DNA of 16,472 nucleotides from Gracilaria caudata (lineage: Eukaryota; Rhodophyta; Florideophyceae; Gracilariales; Gracilariaceae), in the NCBI GenBank assembly GCA_030374735.1, contig JASCIV010000567.1, positions 1 to 16,472 of the forward strand, read 5' to 3'. Each line of letters begins with the position of its first letter. Within the stretch, counting starts at the first letter, position 1. The notes below the pieces were generated by a model, which saw only the letters and a program-made list of their open reading frames with translations, was not told the origin of the DNA and ran no database searches. A program made the position numbers and the translations under genes. Below are positions 1-7,022 of this stretch, piece after piece.

Positions 1-1155
1 GGTGAATATTTGACCAATAGGTCTCATGTTGTGCAGACGACGAAGGTTGCGGTCTTGATCAACAATATCTTCTATTGTGACCGACCCGAATCGCAGATGT
101 GAGTTAAGTAGCTTGACAACGGTTTCCTCGACCTCTCCAATGAACCTTAATCTGGGAACAGTCGTAATAAGAGTATCCATGATTTGAATGTCCGCGAAAT
201 CAGTGCCATATCTTCGTCCCAAGTGTTTCGCATGCAGTAGCAAATGTCGTTGGTCAAGAAAGATATGCAAATTGACCTCATTGAGTTCCCTGTTATCTTT
301 TGCAACAATCGTTAGGTCCGAGCCCACTTCAAGGAAGCGACCTTCGAGATTGAATGCGGCCTGCAATACATTGTTCGGGTCTTGAAAGCGACCCGGGACA
401 TTTACACGGTAGGTAGTTCCTGGTTTAGCTGCCGCACGCACAATATCCGCCAGATTGCACGTATCGGATTGTAAATGCAGCACAGAAAGTGCCCATTCAT
501 ATAGACGGTCTTTGTCATCGATCCAATAGGTCTCGCCTTGATCATGCAAGCGGGTGAGGATCTGAACTGCGGCTTTTCTGAGTCTTTTCTGACGATGTTT
601 TCGATCTGTGCGAACGTAAAGCATATGGTTTGGATGGACCTTCTGTGCATGAGTGCGCATTCTGCCCAAAGTACGTTCCAGTCGTATCCAGAGACGGTCT
701 GAAAGTTGGACACCGTCGTCCAGCACAGACAGCACATAGTAGTCAGCATACGGATTCATGCCAACCTCGAACCATTGCTGACCAGTGAGGTCTTGATAGG
801 GCATAAGACCGTCAATCCAAAGCTGTATACAAGAGATATGCGAGAAAGTTTGCGATTCTAAGACCAACAGAAGCGGCTGAAGCAGATGGGGTATGGGAAA
901 ACGATGGGTATCAGACGCCATATCATGTTGGTATGAAAGAGCTATCTGCACGGCGTCGGGGTGCTCCGCATGTTTACAGCCGGGAAAGGCTCGGCTGGAC
1001 GCATCGGACAGGGTGCGGATGAGAGCGGTCATATCCGTTTCGTTGATGGGTATTGGAGCGGAAAGACCGGGTATCAAGGGGGCGGAAGAATCAGACATGT
1101 CTGCGGTGTGTGCAGGGGGTTTCTTTGCAAACCAACGCAGAACAGGAAGCGTCAT
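1..1155 (-). CDS. Hypothetical protein, 3' end beyond the window
   Basis: The minus strand is open from about 1529 to base 1, so the gene is truncated at its C-terminus by the window edge. I prefer the ATG at 1155 (A at -3; protein begins MTLPVLRWFAKKPPAH), which gives 385 visible residues. In-frame ATGs at 1296 and 1461 are possible, but the latter would translate a 19-base poly(A) tract as polylysine and is unlikely to be used. The body looks coding: balanced composition and hydrophobic/helical stretches such as HLLQPLLLVLESQ, with aromatic-rich motifs GQQWFEVGMNPYADYYVLSV and ETYWIDDKDRLYEWALSVLH. A basic stretch RKHRQKRLRK lies about mid-way. I do not recognise the family, and there is no signal peptide or clear transmembrane helix. 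The basic amphipathic first 16 residues could be an organelle leader, which is inference only. It is divergent from the membrane-protein gene beginning at 2130. Confidence 0.75.
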   Translation of the reverse strand, partial: MTLPVLRWFAKKPPAHTADMSDSSAPLIPGLSAPIPINETDMTALIRTLSDASSRAFPGCKHAEHPDAVQIALSYQHDMASDTHRFPIPHLLQPLLLVLESQTFSHISCIQLWIDGLMPYQDLTGQQWFEVGMNPYADYYVLSVLDDGVQLSDRLWIRLERTLGRMRTHAQKVHPNHMLYVRTDRKHRQKRLRKAAVQILTRLHDQGETYWIDDKDRLYEWALSVLHLQSDTCNLADIVRAAAKPGTTYRVNVPGRFQDPNNVLQAAFNLEGRFLEVGSDLTIVAKDNRELNEVNLHIFLDQRHLLLHAKHLGRRYGTDFADIQIMDTLITTVPRLRFIGEVEETVVKLLNSHLRFGSVTIEDIVDQDRNLRRLHNMRPIGQIFT

Positions 1156-1430
1156 TGTGAGCGATTTGCCGTGGGGGTGGTGCGAGGTGCTGATGGGGGC
1201 GGCGGAGAGGAAATATGAATGTGTTCGACGAGTGCAGCGGAATCCGTAACAGGGCTCGAAGGGAGCTAGGCGATACGGAGGGAGAGAGAGCCGCATGACG
1301 ATATTGGGGAGCTCTTGAGGTGCAATGTCACGTGGCTGTTGACGAGAGTGTTTATCTGCTCTCGTATCATGGATTGGCTGCCAACTGTGCGGTTGAGATA
1401 CAGTGTACGTAACGCTACACGACGGTTTTG

Positions 1431-1449
1431 TTTTTTTTTTTTTTTTTTT
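1431..1449. repeat. Poly(T) tract, 19 bases
   Basis: An uninterrupted run of 19 T follows a GGTTTTG sequence. It lies about 280 bases upstream of the preferred start of the left-edge minus-strand gene, for which it reads as poly(A). Such tracts often exclude nucleosomes at promoters; an old retroposed poly(A) tail is the alternative, but no duplicated target site is visible. Confidence 0.8.
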
Positions 1450-1709
1450 GATCTGGGGCATACCCCATGTGTAAGCTACCGTCGTACTATTGACACGGCG
1501 CACCCGAGTGTTAACAGACGACCTCGTTTACCGGCGCGCTAGTGCATCGTGCTGAGAAGGATGACGTGTTGACGTAGATTGCCATCTGTACACGTGCAAT
1601 GCAATGCTCGTATGAGCTTCTGTGGAGTGTTGCAGTGGAAGGATTGCACGCTTCCGACAACATCATCGAGAACAGCTGCCCCTGATGATACACGCATACT
1701 TGGTACAAA

Positions 1710-1721
1710 GGTAACGTTACC
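1710..1721. promoter_or_regulatory. Perfect 12-bp palindrome GGTAACGTTACC
   Basis: A perfect twelve-base palindrome in the divergent spacer, 409 bases before the start of the membrane-protein gene and near other GGTA repeats. It could bind a dimeric transcription factor. The role is inferred from symmetry and position only. Confidence 0.3.
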
Positions 1722-1833
1722 GTTGTCGTGTACGACGACATATCTTTGGTTCTTATTGCGGTCGCCGGTTTTGGCTCAGATTCTGAACTTCAGAAGGGTT
1801 ACAAAGGTAAAAAGGTACAAGAAGGTAGAAGGC

Positions 1834-1843
1834 TACCTTCGTA
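1834..1843 (-). promoter_or_regulatory. Recurrent 10-mer TACGAAGGTA, copy 1
   Basis: Reads TACCTTCGTA on the plus strand. It is one of five exact copies in the window and lies in the spacer upstream of the gene at 2130. Together with copy 3 it extends to the 13-mer AGGTACGAAGGTA. A binding site or a dispersed repeat core are both possible. Confidence 0.4.
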
Positions 1844-2017
1844 CCTGTACTGACCGTCACCACTGTGCTGCGCGGCAAGGCCCTGTATGAGATCCAATCT
1901 GCCAGCACTGCAGCAAACACTTCGTGAAGCGTGTCAAATTCTTGTGCAAGGGTATGGCCCCCCCCATCTTCCCGTAACTTCAGCTCATCATCGCTCCCTC
2001 CTAACAGCGAAGTCAAA

Positions 2018-2086
2018 ATGACTCAACGAAACTCTTTTAAGCCGCCAAGTGCTAGGGAAACCAAGCATAGCAAGTTGTGGCTATAA
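2018..2086 (+). other. Upstream ORF before the membrane-protein gene
   Basis: A 22-codon ATG-initiated frame (MTQRNSFKPPSAR...) ends in TAA 43 bases before the main ATG at 2130. ATG 2018 has a favourable AAA before it. If the transcript starts upstream of 2018, this would be a translation-dampening upstream ORF. It may also lie in untranscribed DNA. Confidence 0.3.
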
Positions 2087-2129
2087 CCCGTGCTTAACTT
2101 TTGGTTCATTTCACGACCACATAGCCGTC

Positions 2130-3125
2130 ATGGACGATCACACAGTCGAGGAGCACCTCGCAGTGTGGGCAGATGTCGTATCTTTTCTACTGCTGTGCGC
2201 TGCCATCCTCGCCCAAGGCGGGATTGACCCGCGCCGCAGCGTTTGGGGCCGCAGTCCAATACGCAACGCACTCATCATGTTTTTCATGGCATTGAATATA
2301 CTATTCTCCGCTGCTCGATTCATTGCTGAAGGTGTCTTGGTCGAGACGGGCCCCCGCGAATTCTTGCTCATTTCAGTGATTTATACAGCCCGTTGGTTGT
2401 GGTTGTTTGTGGCCATCACCAAATCCGATTCCCGTGCAGCAAAAGCTTTTGAAGTTGCACGCGAACTGCGTCGGCTCAAGACAATACGTCTCGGATCTTC
2501 TACTAACTCGACAAGAAGATCTGCACCAGAATTGGTCATACGACGAGGCGCCAGGACAGTGAGCGGCAAAACATACTGGAGGGGTGTCGAGGAATACGTC
2601 AAGCAACGTGGGAGCAACTATAAAGTTCGCTTGGTCCAGAAGGAACTTCATTCTGAACAGTTGGATCAAATCGGCACTGTGGATTTCAAGAGAAAGCTAG
2701 AAACGGAGAGTCAGGATGCCCTGTACAAAAAGTTTTATGAGCTAGTACTAACAGTTGACTCAACTCACCCGGAGTTGGTTCTAGACTATTCACAGTTCCT
2801 ACAAACGCACCGACCAGTTCTCCCGTCTACACGCCTGGCACAGCGTGTTGGAGCTACCAACTCTTCCGACCTAGGAAACGTTGCAAGGCGCGTAGCAGCC
2901 GATGCATGTTATTACATCTGGAACCCGGATGGTGAATTACGCACTGGCGGACAAGTGGACCTTATAAATCAAATTGTTGAGGACGCAGCCAATGCATTCA
3001 TGGGCGCTGACGACTTGGGCTCGGACGAAATGGGTCGCGGGGATATTCCCGGTGATCACACAGAAAACGATGGTAGTGCCTGTGATTGTTTTGGTAACAG
3101 TACAATCACGGATTCTCCGGTTTAG
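2130..3125 (+). CDS. Three-helix membrane protein, unrecognised family (paralogue 1)
   Basis: A 331-residue protein that I cannot assign to a known family. The frame is open from 2049, but the first ATG is 2130 and it aligns with the first ATG of the paralogue at 12548-13495, so 2130 is the start. Three hydrophobic segments lie at about residues 11-29, 47-70 and 77-96, followed by about 200 hydrophilic residues and a polar, Cys-containing tail. Shared with the paralogue, nearly without gaps: a WG at 39-40, GPREFLLIS, YTARW, RLGSST at 120-125, an RR...GAR...YWRG block at 129-152, and RVGAT plus VARRVAADAC at 239-260. This conservation shows the frame is real and marks likely functional residues. 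The layout suggests an N-terminal membrane anchor with a soluble C-terminal domain. No catalytic motif, nucleotide-binding loop or signal peptide is visible. Localisation is unknown. Confidence 0.85.
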   Translation: MDDHTVEEHLAVWADVVSFLLLCAAILAQGGIDPRRSVWGRSPIRNALIMFFMALNILFSAARFIAEGVLVETGPREFLLISVIYTARWLWLFVAITKSDSRAAKAFEVARELRRLKTIRLGSSTNSTRRSAPELVIRRGARTVSGKTYWRGVEEYVKQRGSNYKVRLVQKELHSEQLDQIGTVDFKRKLETESQDALYKKFYELVLTVDSTHPELVLDYSQFLQTHRPVLPSTRLAQRVGATNSSDLGNVARRVAADACYYIWNPDGELRTGGQVDLINQIVEDAANAFMGADDLGSDEMGRGDIPGDHTENDGSACDCFGNSTITDSPV

Positions 3126-3476
3126 ATAAGCTTTGGGCTGTTGGGATGGCGTGAACATATTTGTCTGTTGCACGTCAATCGTTTGAACGTTGACTGTGCG
3201 ACTCTTGTAAGGTTAGACGTTGATCGTGGACTCATCTCGCTTCCTTGCATTAAAGTTTTTCAAGTCTGCGACTCATAAACATCATGATTCGCAGATATAT
3301 CTGTAACGTCTTCTTAATACCTGAAGGGGGTACAATGACCATCAAGCGTAGAACAAAATAAGATTCTTGATGCATCGAGAACATCTTCATCAGGAAAAGG
3401 TGTTCGAAGAGACATAGTCTTTCAAAGCTCTTGAAGAATCGCCACAGAATCATGCTATACACGTGAATAACGATGA
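3126..3476. other. 3' flank and spacer, no gene seen
   Basis: No credible reading frame. Just past the stop of the membrane-protein gene, a 60-base stretch (about 3174-3230) carries CGTTGA-type words three times: one inverted (ACGTCAATC) and two direct (AACGTTGAC, GACGTTGATC). The first two can form a short imperfect hairpin that might act in 3' end formation. Confidence 0.4.
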
Positions 3477-4424
3477 CGAGAGTCGCGGAGTGCGCGAAGG
3501 GAAGTTACAAATCGATCACGGAACCGATTTCGTCCAGCAGTGCACGCCTTCCCCTCACGGCCCACTTTCCATTCGAAACTGGGACTGATCGAAAGGCTTC
3601 CACTAGAGAGGGTTCGTTCATTTCTGTATGAGGCCATGAGTGTTCTCGATGCAGTCACCGATATCCACGAGGTGCAGTTTGATCCACCGGATACTGCAGA
3701 ACGATGACGTAAGAAGGACAAAAATCCTGCCTCTGCATCTGCTGAACAGTTGTAAGCGACGAACCGTGGGCGACATTCGAGGCGAAAGCTCTATCGATTT
3801 GGTTCTATTGGAGGTTAACATCTTGGGCGGGAACAGTCGTAGATCACAGTCCATTACCCTCGATGAAATAGCAACGCTACCGTACTACTAGTAGAAAGGC
3901 AGATGTGGGTCGATTTTGCCAAAATCAGTTGAAGATTTGCGAGATTGCGACTCTTTGGAGGAAGCGTATCATAGCAGGAAATACAGTATGCCTCGACGAG
4001 ATCTTTCTCATGAGCAGCCTTCGTTCGCCCTCTGCCTCAACATCTGCCTGGCACAAAATGCCGCCAAGAATGTTCTGCTCGATTTTCCGCTTGAATTGCG
4101 ACTAAAAGCTCTTTCGGGCGTGTACCCTCGACTAAAGAATTTTTAGGGGCATCTGATGCCCCGAGTTCGTAGCCTGTTCGTTCCCTTTGGTGACGTAACT
4201 TACTGGATTCACCAACCTGGATATGCTGACCGACTTTTTGCTTTCTGGATGCAATCGACGGAACCTTCAAAACGACTGAGCTCGTATTGGAAACAGTTTC
4301 GCAGCTTGAAAAGCCTGAGATAATGCGATTTTTGAACATATTGTACAGTTTTGATGTAAAACGCAGGAACTCGATGAATGTTATAAATGATCTTAGTAGA
4401 ATGCACCCGAGACAAAGGCTTTAA
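3477..4424 (+). pseudogene. Coding-like segments in shifting frames; decayed or multi-exon gene
   Basis: Four open segments on the plus strand follow each other in different frames and have protein-like composition. Segment A is 3477-3707 (includes ERVRSFLYEAMSVLDAV). Segment B is about 3700-3891 (includes SSIDLVLLEVNILGGNS). Segment C is 3895-4146 (includes NAAKNVLLDFPLELRLKAL). Segment D is 4230-4424 (includes PEIMRFLNILYSFDVKRR). None starts with a convincing ATG, and stops separate A from B and B from C. A possible GTAAGA donor sits at 3709. This could be a frameshifted pseudogene or exons of a gene with short introns; I could not find one consistent GT-AG path. I do not recognise the product. 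A 55-codon ATG frame at 4156-4323 overlaps D in another frame, so chance openness is also possible. Confidence 0.3.
4146..4162. repeat. Palindrome GGGGCATC-T-GATGCCCC
   Basis: Perfect eight-base arms around a single T, starting at the last base of the stop codon of the open segment ending at 4146. As RNA it would fold with a six-base stem and five-base loop. It may be a protein-binding palindrome or part of a 3' end signal. Confidence 0.35.
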
Positions 4425-4579
4425 GCGTTTCTATGTCAAAATGATTTGGCTGTACAGCCATCAGATGTGCCCAAAGCCTTTAATGTGGTCGAGAAAGGAG
4501 CAGAATGATGCACAGACCACAAAGTCTTTGTCACTCACACCTATCACGTCCAAAAGTAGGTCCTTGGCGTGTAGGACAT

Positions 4580-5749
4580 TCATTTCGTTTCGAGTAATTC
4601 CGCTCCGTAGGCATTGGTCAGTTCCTCCAGAGCTGAGGATACATTCTTGTATTTGAACACGAAGCCGTTCTCTCTTGTCCGCTTGGGAATCACTTGTTGC
4701 CCGGCCAAGATAAGTTGAGCTGCCTCATTTCCGAGCATTGCCTGAATTGCCTGTTTCGGCACAGGTAGCCAACTGGGTCTTCCAAGGGCCCTGCCCAGTT
4801 CTCTACAAAATTCTGCAAGGCGTACAGGCTGAGGTGCAGATGCGTTGTACACTCCTTGCCACTTTTCATCTACGCTGGCATTCAATATCAGACGCACCAC
4901 GTCTTCAATATGCACCCACGAGAACCATTGCTGGCCACCTCCTGGCGGACCGCCGAGAAACGCACGAAACGCCATACTGATCTTTGGCAATGCTCCTCCC
5001 TCGTTGCTTAGAACAACTCCAAACCGAAGAACTGATGTTCGAGAGTGCTCAGCGTTCTCCAGCGCCGCATGCTCCCATGAGTGAGCGATTGTAGCCAAGT
5101 AATCCTCGCCAGGCCCACACTCCTCTGTAAAACGTCTTGATTCAGAAGTGCCGTAGTACCCTACCGCAGAGGCACTGACGAGGACAGCGTGCGAGCTTTG
5201 TTCTCGCATGGCAGTAACCAGCTTCTTTGTTCCGTTCACTCTGGAATTAAATAGAACGGTCTTTCTCTGTGGGGTCCAGCGCTTTTGGTCGACTGGCTCT
5301 CCCGCGAGGTTGATGATTGCATCTGCACTGCCTATGGCGTGGCGAACGGCATCCGAGACAGGCCTGTTTGTTTCGGCGTCATACATGAGGGCTGTTGGCA
5401 TACTCCCGTTCTGATTCGAAAATAGAGCCTTGGCTTGCGTAGGTCTACGGGAAAGCAAGCACACTTGCGCATTGGATTGTTGAAGCCGACGTACTAAGTT
5501 ACGTCCGATGAGGCCTGTTCCACCCGACACAAGGATCTGTCGTCCATGAAGAGCATGTACAATTCGTTCATCTATAGAGGGAAGCGTTTGTGAATTGCGA
5601 GTACTCTGCATATGCCATTTAGCTAAAGGACGGCTACCTTTTAGTGCGCGTCTTCGGGTTAAACGAACACGGCTTTCCATTCGACCATTGCTCGTCTTGG
5701 AAACGTAGTATCGCGAAAACGGGGAGCCCACGAAGGCCGCTGTCGCCAT
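4580..5749 (-). CDS. SDR39U1/GC1-type (SulA-like) epimerase, probably plastid-targeted
   Basis: An atypical short-chain dehydrogenase of the TIGR01777 group (bacterial YfcH, human SDR39U1, plant GIANT CHLOROPLAST 1). The plant member sits at the chloroplast inner envelope and affects plastid division. From the ATG at 5749 the protein has 389 residues. The nucleotide-binding loop GGTGLIG is at 76-82, INLAGEP at 146-152, and SASAVGYYG with the family tyrosine at 192-200. VLRFGVVLS, FSWVHIEDVV and a YNASAP block follow, as usual in the family. The last 50 or so residues (PVPKQAIQAMLGNEAAQLIL...) match the DUF1731 tail. About 70 basic, Ser/Arg-rich residues precede the fold and begin MATAAFVGSPFSRYY, which resembles a red-algal transit peptide. 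This is why I prefer 5749 over the in-frame ATG at 5800. Substrate and reaction are unknown even for the family. Confidence 0.92.
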   Translation of the reverse strand: MATAAFVGSPFSRYYVSKTSNGRMESRVRLTRRRALKGSRPLAKWHMQSTRNSQTLPSIDERIVHALHGRQILVSGGTGLIGRNLVRRLQQSNAQVCLLSRRPTQAKALFSNQNGSMPTALMYDAETNRPVSDAVRHAIGSADAIINLAGEPVDQKRWTPQRKTVLFNSRVNGTKKLVTAMREQSSHAVLVSASAVGYYGTSESRRFTEECGPGEDYLATIAHSWEHAALENAEHSRTSVLRFGVVLSNEGGALPKISMAFRAFLGGPPGGGQQWFSWVHIEDVVRLILNASVDEKWQGVYNASAPQPVRLAEFCRELGRALGRPSWLPVPKQAIQAMLGNEAAQLILAGQQVIPKRTRENGFVFKYKNVSSALEELTNAYGAELLETK

Positions 5750-5853
5750 GATTGTTGGCTCTAGCCATGGTGAATCGGCCTGTTGATGAATGGCAGACAT
5801 AAGTGCCCCTGTCACGCTAAGGTGAACAAAGAAAGACAATGAACGCGTTCTGA

Positions 5854-6117
5854 AGCGGAAAACTCTTGATTCTCAAATGGAGTATCGTCACTCGCGGAAA
5901 AAAGTATCGCCTGCCGAGCTCTCAGTGGAACACAAGAGTTCAAGTTTCTCCCATCGTTGACAAACTTTTCCAGCTGATTTGCCGTTCGAAGTCACAGATT
6001 GTCAGTCAATACTTATCACAAAGGAACGAAGGATATTTAGTGAGAAGTGTCACCGGAAGTGTACTAGGTGACGCTTTATCAACTCAGGAGCAGGTTAACC
6101 AAGAGAACATTCTGTGA
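5854..6117 (+). other. Long open frame without ATG; possible exon
   Basis: An 87-codon open frame with protein-like content (for example SPIVDKLFQLICRSKSQIV) but no methionine, so it cannot be a complete gene by itself. It lies just upstream of, and divergent from, the epimerase gene. It could be an exon, a relic, or a chance opening. No matching splice partner was found. Confidence 0.2.
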
Positions 6118-6416
6118 AGGGTAACGATAGAAGCCTTCTAACCCTTGCTTCGCACCACGAATGGACGTATGTATCTTGTCTGGCTGTGATCATCCGATGC
6201 TCTAAAAGAGCTCAGGCGATCCATCGCTTTACATAGATCAGCACAAAATTTAGTGATTTAGAAATTAAGCCGTTATTATTGCCCTGACTCTTCTCTGTTC
6301 CGCATCACGAAATCGGACGCCCAACGGTGGTTGAACAGTTTTAACTCGGGGAAGCAGTATCTACGGTTTTAGCCAAAACTACGCGCCGATTGCGGATCCT
6401 AACCCAAGACTCATTT
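6118..6416. other. Spacer upstream of the zinc-finger gene
   Basis: About 300 bases with an AT-rich centre (around 6240-6290) and no reading frame worth calling. It presumably contains the promoter of the zinc-finger gene that starts at 6417. No clear TATA box close to that start was noticed. Confidence 0.4.
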
Positions 6417-6899
6417 ATGGACCGCAACATCGACTCCTTTCCATCAGTTCTTTTCACCGCGCCACTTTTCTTCCCTCAAGTGCGTTCGGCAAAATTTGTC
6501 AGAGGTTTGACCAAGAAGGAAACTGAAACGAGGAAGAAATGTCGACGTCCAACCACATGCCACAGTCTCAGCAAAAGAGTTCGAATGTCTTCTTCGGAAC
6601 GACCAATAACTGCGTCAAACAATGAAACACAGACACAGAACAACACGCCAGAACCAGTTCAAGAAACTCCTGAGACCGCTCCAGAAGGTACAGAGCTCTG
6701 TTCGTATTGTGAAAATCACGGTAAGGTTGAATGTCCAGTCTGCCGCGGCCTTGGATACCTCGGAAGAACTATAACTTGCTACTATTGCCGAGGCGCTCAA
6801 AGTATTGAATGTCCATTATGTGCCGATGACGTTTATCGTTTCTCTTACGTTGCCCAAAGACAACCAGAGCCTACTAATGAAGCGACGGAAAAGGAGTAG
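6417..6899 (+). CDS. Small DnaJ-type zinc-finger protein (BSD2-like)
   Basis: A 160-residue protein with the cysteine-rich fold of DnaJ but no J domain. Four CxxC pairs lie at 95/98, 106/109, 121/124 and 132/135, with 7, 11 and 7 residues between pairs. This is the two-zinc pattern of BSD2, LQY1 and related plastid chaperone factors. The glycines after the pairs are partly lost (RGLG present; RGAQ and CADD instead of CxGxG), so it is a divergent member. The first 60 residues are basic and contain SFPSVLFTAPLFFPQVRSAKF, which could be a transit peptide. A Ser/Thr/Gln/Pro/Glu-rich linker follows at 61-94. The frame opens at 6390 with a non-ATG codon. ATG 6417 is the first methionine, and ATG 6585 would give a leaderless form. 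A role in assembling plastid complexes is family-based inference. It converges on the P450 gene 123 bases away. Confidence 0.8.
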   Translation: MDRNIDSFPSVLFTAPLFFPQVRSAKFVRGLTKKETETRKKCRRPTTCHSLSKRVRMSSSERPITASNNETQTQNNTPEPVQETPETAPEGTELCSYCENHGKVECPVCRGLGYLGRTITCYYCRGAQSIECPLCADDVYRFSYVAQRQPEPTNEATEKE

Positions 6900-7022
6900 G
6901 CTCACCAATGTACCATGACACCAAAACTGGCTAGTATTCAACACCTGCAACCTTAATCCAATTCTGATTTACACATGACATGTTGTGTGGAAGCTAACGA
7001 TGGCGCCTCTTTCGCCAGTATC

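Larger units (their letters stand above)
1297..2129. other. Divergent intergenic spacer
   Basis: This spacer separates two divergently transcribed genes and should contain both promoters. It holds a 19-base T run (1431-1449, read as poly(A) on the minus strand), a CACGTG E-box-like core near 1590, the 12-base perfect palindrome GGTAACGTTACC (1710-1721), a GGTA-rich stretch at 1795-1835, and one copy of the recurrent 10-mer (1834-1843). Short open frames occur here, but none has recognisable content. Confidence 0.6.

Noticed and set aside
402..749. Minus-strand ORF of 115 codons
   Set aside because: It is in another frame of the longer left-edge gene, which is open across the entire stretch and has better composition.
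893..1249. Plus-strand ORFs opposite the left-edge gene
   Set aside because: They are antisense shadows of the N-terminal part of the minus-strand gene.
1431..1449. Poly(T) tract as evidence for a retrotransposon or processed pseudogene
   Set aside because: No target-site duplication, no reverse transcriptase and no intronless gene copy adjoins it.
5750..5839. Longer N-terminus of the epimerase
   Set aside because: The outermost start is TTG. ATG 5800 is possible, but ATG 5749 gives a leader of better transit-peptide type.
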